Assembly: GCF_043945595.1 (NCBI RefSeq)
Contig: NZ_JBIFNP010000002.1
Coordinates: 248,001-312,000 of the forward strand
Source: Paenibacillus_S sp043945595
GTDB taxonomy: Bacteria > Bacillota > Bacilli > Paenibacillales > NBRC-103111
DNA: 64,000 nt
Direction: 5' to 3'
The position numbers and the translations under genes are program-made. Shown here in pieces: positions 62,772 through 64,000 of this stretch (position 1 is the stretch's first letter; every line of letters starts with the position of its first letter). Below the pieces are notes generated by a model, which saw only the letters and a program-made list of their open reading frames with translations, ran no database searches and was not told where the DNA came from.

Positions 62772-64000
62772 TTATTTATTAAAAGGAGCCAGCGCCTTGT
62801 CCGCTTCCTCCTGCGCCTTCTTCAGCGCCTCCTCCGGCGTCGCGGTGCCGGTCAGGACCGCCTGAACCTGGTCGTTCAGTACCTTCATCACTTTACCGTT
62901 GTTGTGCGTGGACAGTTCGGCCGCCGCATACTGCAGCTGATCGCGCGCCACCAGAGCCGCCGGGAAATCGGCCGCATATTTCTTCATCCGCTCGGTGTCG
63001 TATGCAAATTTCTTCACCGCCACATACCCCGTGTCGATGCTCCACTGCGCCGCACGCTCAGTTTCGGTCATAAACTTGACGAATTTCCATGCGGCTTCCT
63101 GTTTTTTCGGATCGATATCCTTGAAGATGTAAAAGTTGCCGCCGCCCGTCGGGCTGCCGAAGCTTGAATTTTTAGGCAGGAAGCTGACGCCAAGATCGAA
63201 TTTGGCGTTCTTTTTCACGTTGGACAGGTTGCCTGTCGTGTGGTACATCATCGCCGTCTTGCCCTCCAGGAAATCGGAAGGCACGGTGCCCCAATCGGTT
63301 ACGCCCTCCGGCATGGACTTGTCCTTGCGGGACAGATCGCTCCAGTATTGGAGGCCTGCGATATTCTCCGGCGTGTTGAACATGACCTTCTTGCCGTCCT
63401 CGGTCATCAGGTTTCTGTCGCTCTGCAGCGCGAACGTCTGGAGCATCCAGTAGCCGTAGCCGGTCACCGGAATTTCGAGCCCCCAGGTGCCGTTTTTCGT
63501 CAGCTTTTTGGCGTAATCCTTCATTTCCGCCCAGGTTTGCGGAGCTTTCTCCGCATCCAGACCCGCCGCTTTGAACATATCCTTATTGTAGTAAAGCACG
63601 ATCGTGCTGCGCTGGAATGGAATGCTGTAGGTTTTCCCGCCGGTCTGGGAGTTCGCCATAAACGCCGGGTAGAAATCGGATAAATATTTGTCCCCGCCCT
63701 CTTTGGCGATGAAATCGTCCAACGGAATGACCGCATTCATATCAAGCAGGCTGAACAGCTCTGTCGACTGCAGCACAGCCACATCGGGCGGAGTTTTGCC
63801 CTGAACGCCCGCCTGCGTCTTCACCGCGGTATCCGCGTAGCTGCCTGTATAGACCGGCTTGACCTTAATGTTCGGATTCTGCTTCGTAAACTCCTGAGCC
63901 ATCAGCTCGATGGTAGCCGTCAGAGCTCACCCACCGCAATCGGGTAGTAGAAGGTCAGCTCGACCTTCTCGTCCGCCTTCGTCTCCGGCGCAGTCGCAGC
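62772..64000 (-). CDS. CUT1/UgpB-like binding protein, partial at window end (frameshift)
   Basis: Extracytoplasmic binding protein; about 409 residues visible, N-terminus outside the window. Blocks: MAQEFTKQNPNIKVKPVYTGSYADTAVKTQAGVQGKTPPDVAVLQSTELFSLLD, SIPFQRSTIVLYYNKDMFKAAGLDAEK, GVSFLPKNSSFGSPTGGGNFYIFKD. Upstream of 63902 another frame reads KADEKVELTFYYPIAVGG, the usual start of the mature protein; a missing G near 63926 joins it to ALTATIELMAQEF. The GGxL-type opening and the SPTGGGN loop resemble UgpB (glycerol 3-phosphate), which makes a phosphodiester ligand possible. Confidence 0.88.

Noticed and set aside
1..64000. Programmed ribosomal frameshifting as the reason for the many split frames
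   Set aside because: The sites share no slippery heptamer or downstream structure, affect unrelated families, and many sit at GGWCC; sequencing error explains them better.
1..64000. Widespread gene decay (pseudogenisation)
   Set aside because: Each affected gene has one single-base lesion and otherwise full conservation on both sides; true decay would add more damage.

Overview
The window reads like a chromosomal segment of a Paenibacillus-type Firmicute. GC is moderate to high, Shine-Dalgarno sites are strong (AGGAGG type), several genes use TTG or GTG starts, two-component pairs of the YesM/YesN type sit beside CUT1 sugar importers, and there are homologues of Bacillus YclN, Btr, Des and YpsA. 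I see no rRNA, tRNA, CRISPR array, transposase or phage gene. This is accessory metabolism: import, sensing and efflux.

Layout. 1-3.3 kb: siderophore permease, nitroreductase and a Btr-like AraC activator, with two Fur-type boxes. 3.4-4.5 kb: fatty-acid desaturase. 4.9-13.1 kb: OmpR-type two-component system, an anchored protein of unknown function, an AfuA/FbpA-type ABC importer (binding protein, fused permease, ATPase) and a second binding protein. 13.4-22.5 kb: small stand-alone genes (DinB-like, WYL regulator, DUF2269-like, methyltransferase, VOC, acyltransferase, ferredoxin, an unknown gene behind a LexA-like box, a 33-residue membrane peptide, a stray IF-3 paralogue). 22.7-29.5 kb: YesN, YesM, two sugar permeases and a binding protein. 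29.7-41.3 kb: HxlR regulator with quinone-reductase-like flavoprotein, GIY-YIG protein, SDR with a MEDS-domain kinase, CAP-domain secreted protein, ArsR/MFS pair, YpsA, a second MFS, pectinesterase. 41.7-49.6 kb: sugar importer with a sensor kinase, a second binding-protein-like lipoprotein and a response regulator. 49.7-53.8 kb: OmpR-type pair with a beta-propeller lipoprotein and a low-complexity lipoprotein. 54.1-59.4 kb: a four-carbon sugar-acid cassette (KdgT, DUF1537 kinase, PdxA2) with a PrpR-like regulator. 59.8-64 kb: methyltransferase and a third sugar importer, cut by the window end.

How the genes work together. Three CUT1 importers have binding proteins and permeases but no ATPase gene, so they probably share a housekeeping MsmX-type ATPase encoded elsewhere. 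Two of them carry their own YesMN-type sensing pair. The pectinesterase and KdgT hint at plant cell-wall material as a nutrient, but the sugars cannot be read from sequence.

An unexpected pattern: fifteen otherwise good genes are broken by one base (fourteen frame changes, one nonsense). Eight of these lesions lie in or within two bases of a GGWCC site, judged on the observed or the simplest restored sequence. That points to base-calling error at a methylated motif rather than gene decay, and I annotate those genes over their full span. Two families of dispersed, structured repeats (two copies each) and several palindromic operator candidates are also reported.
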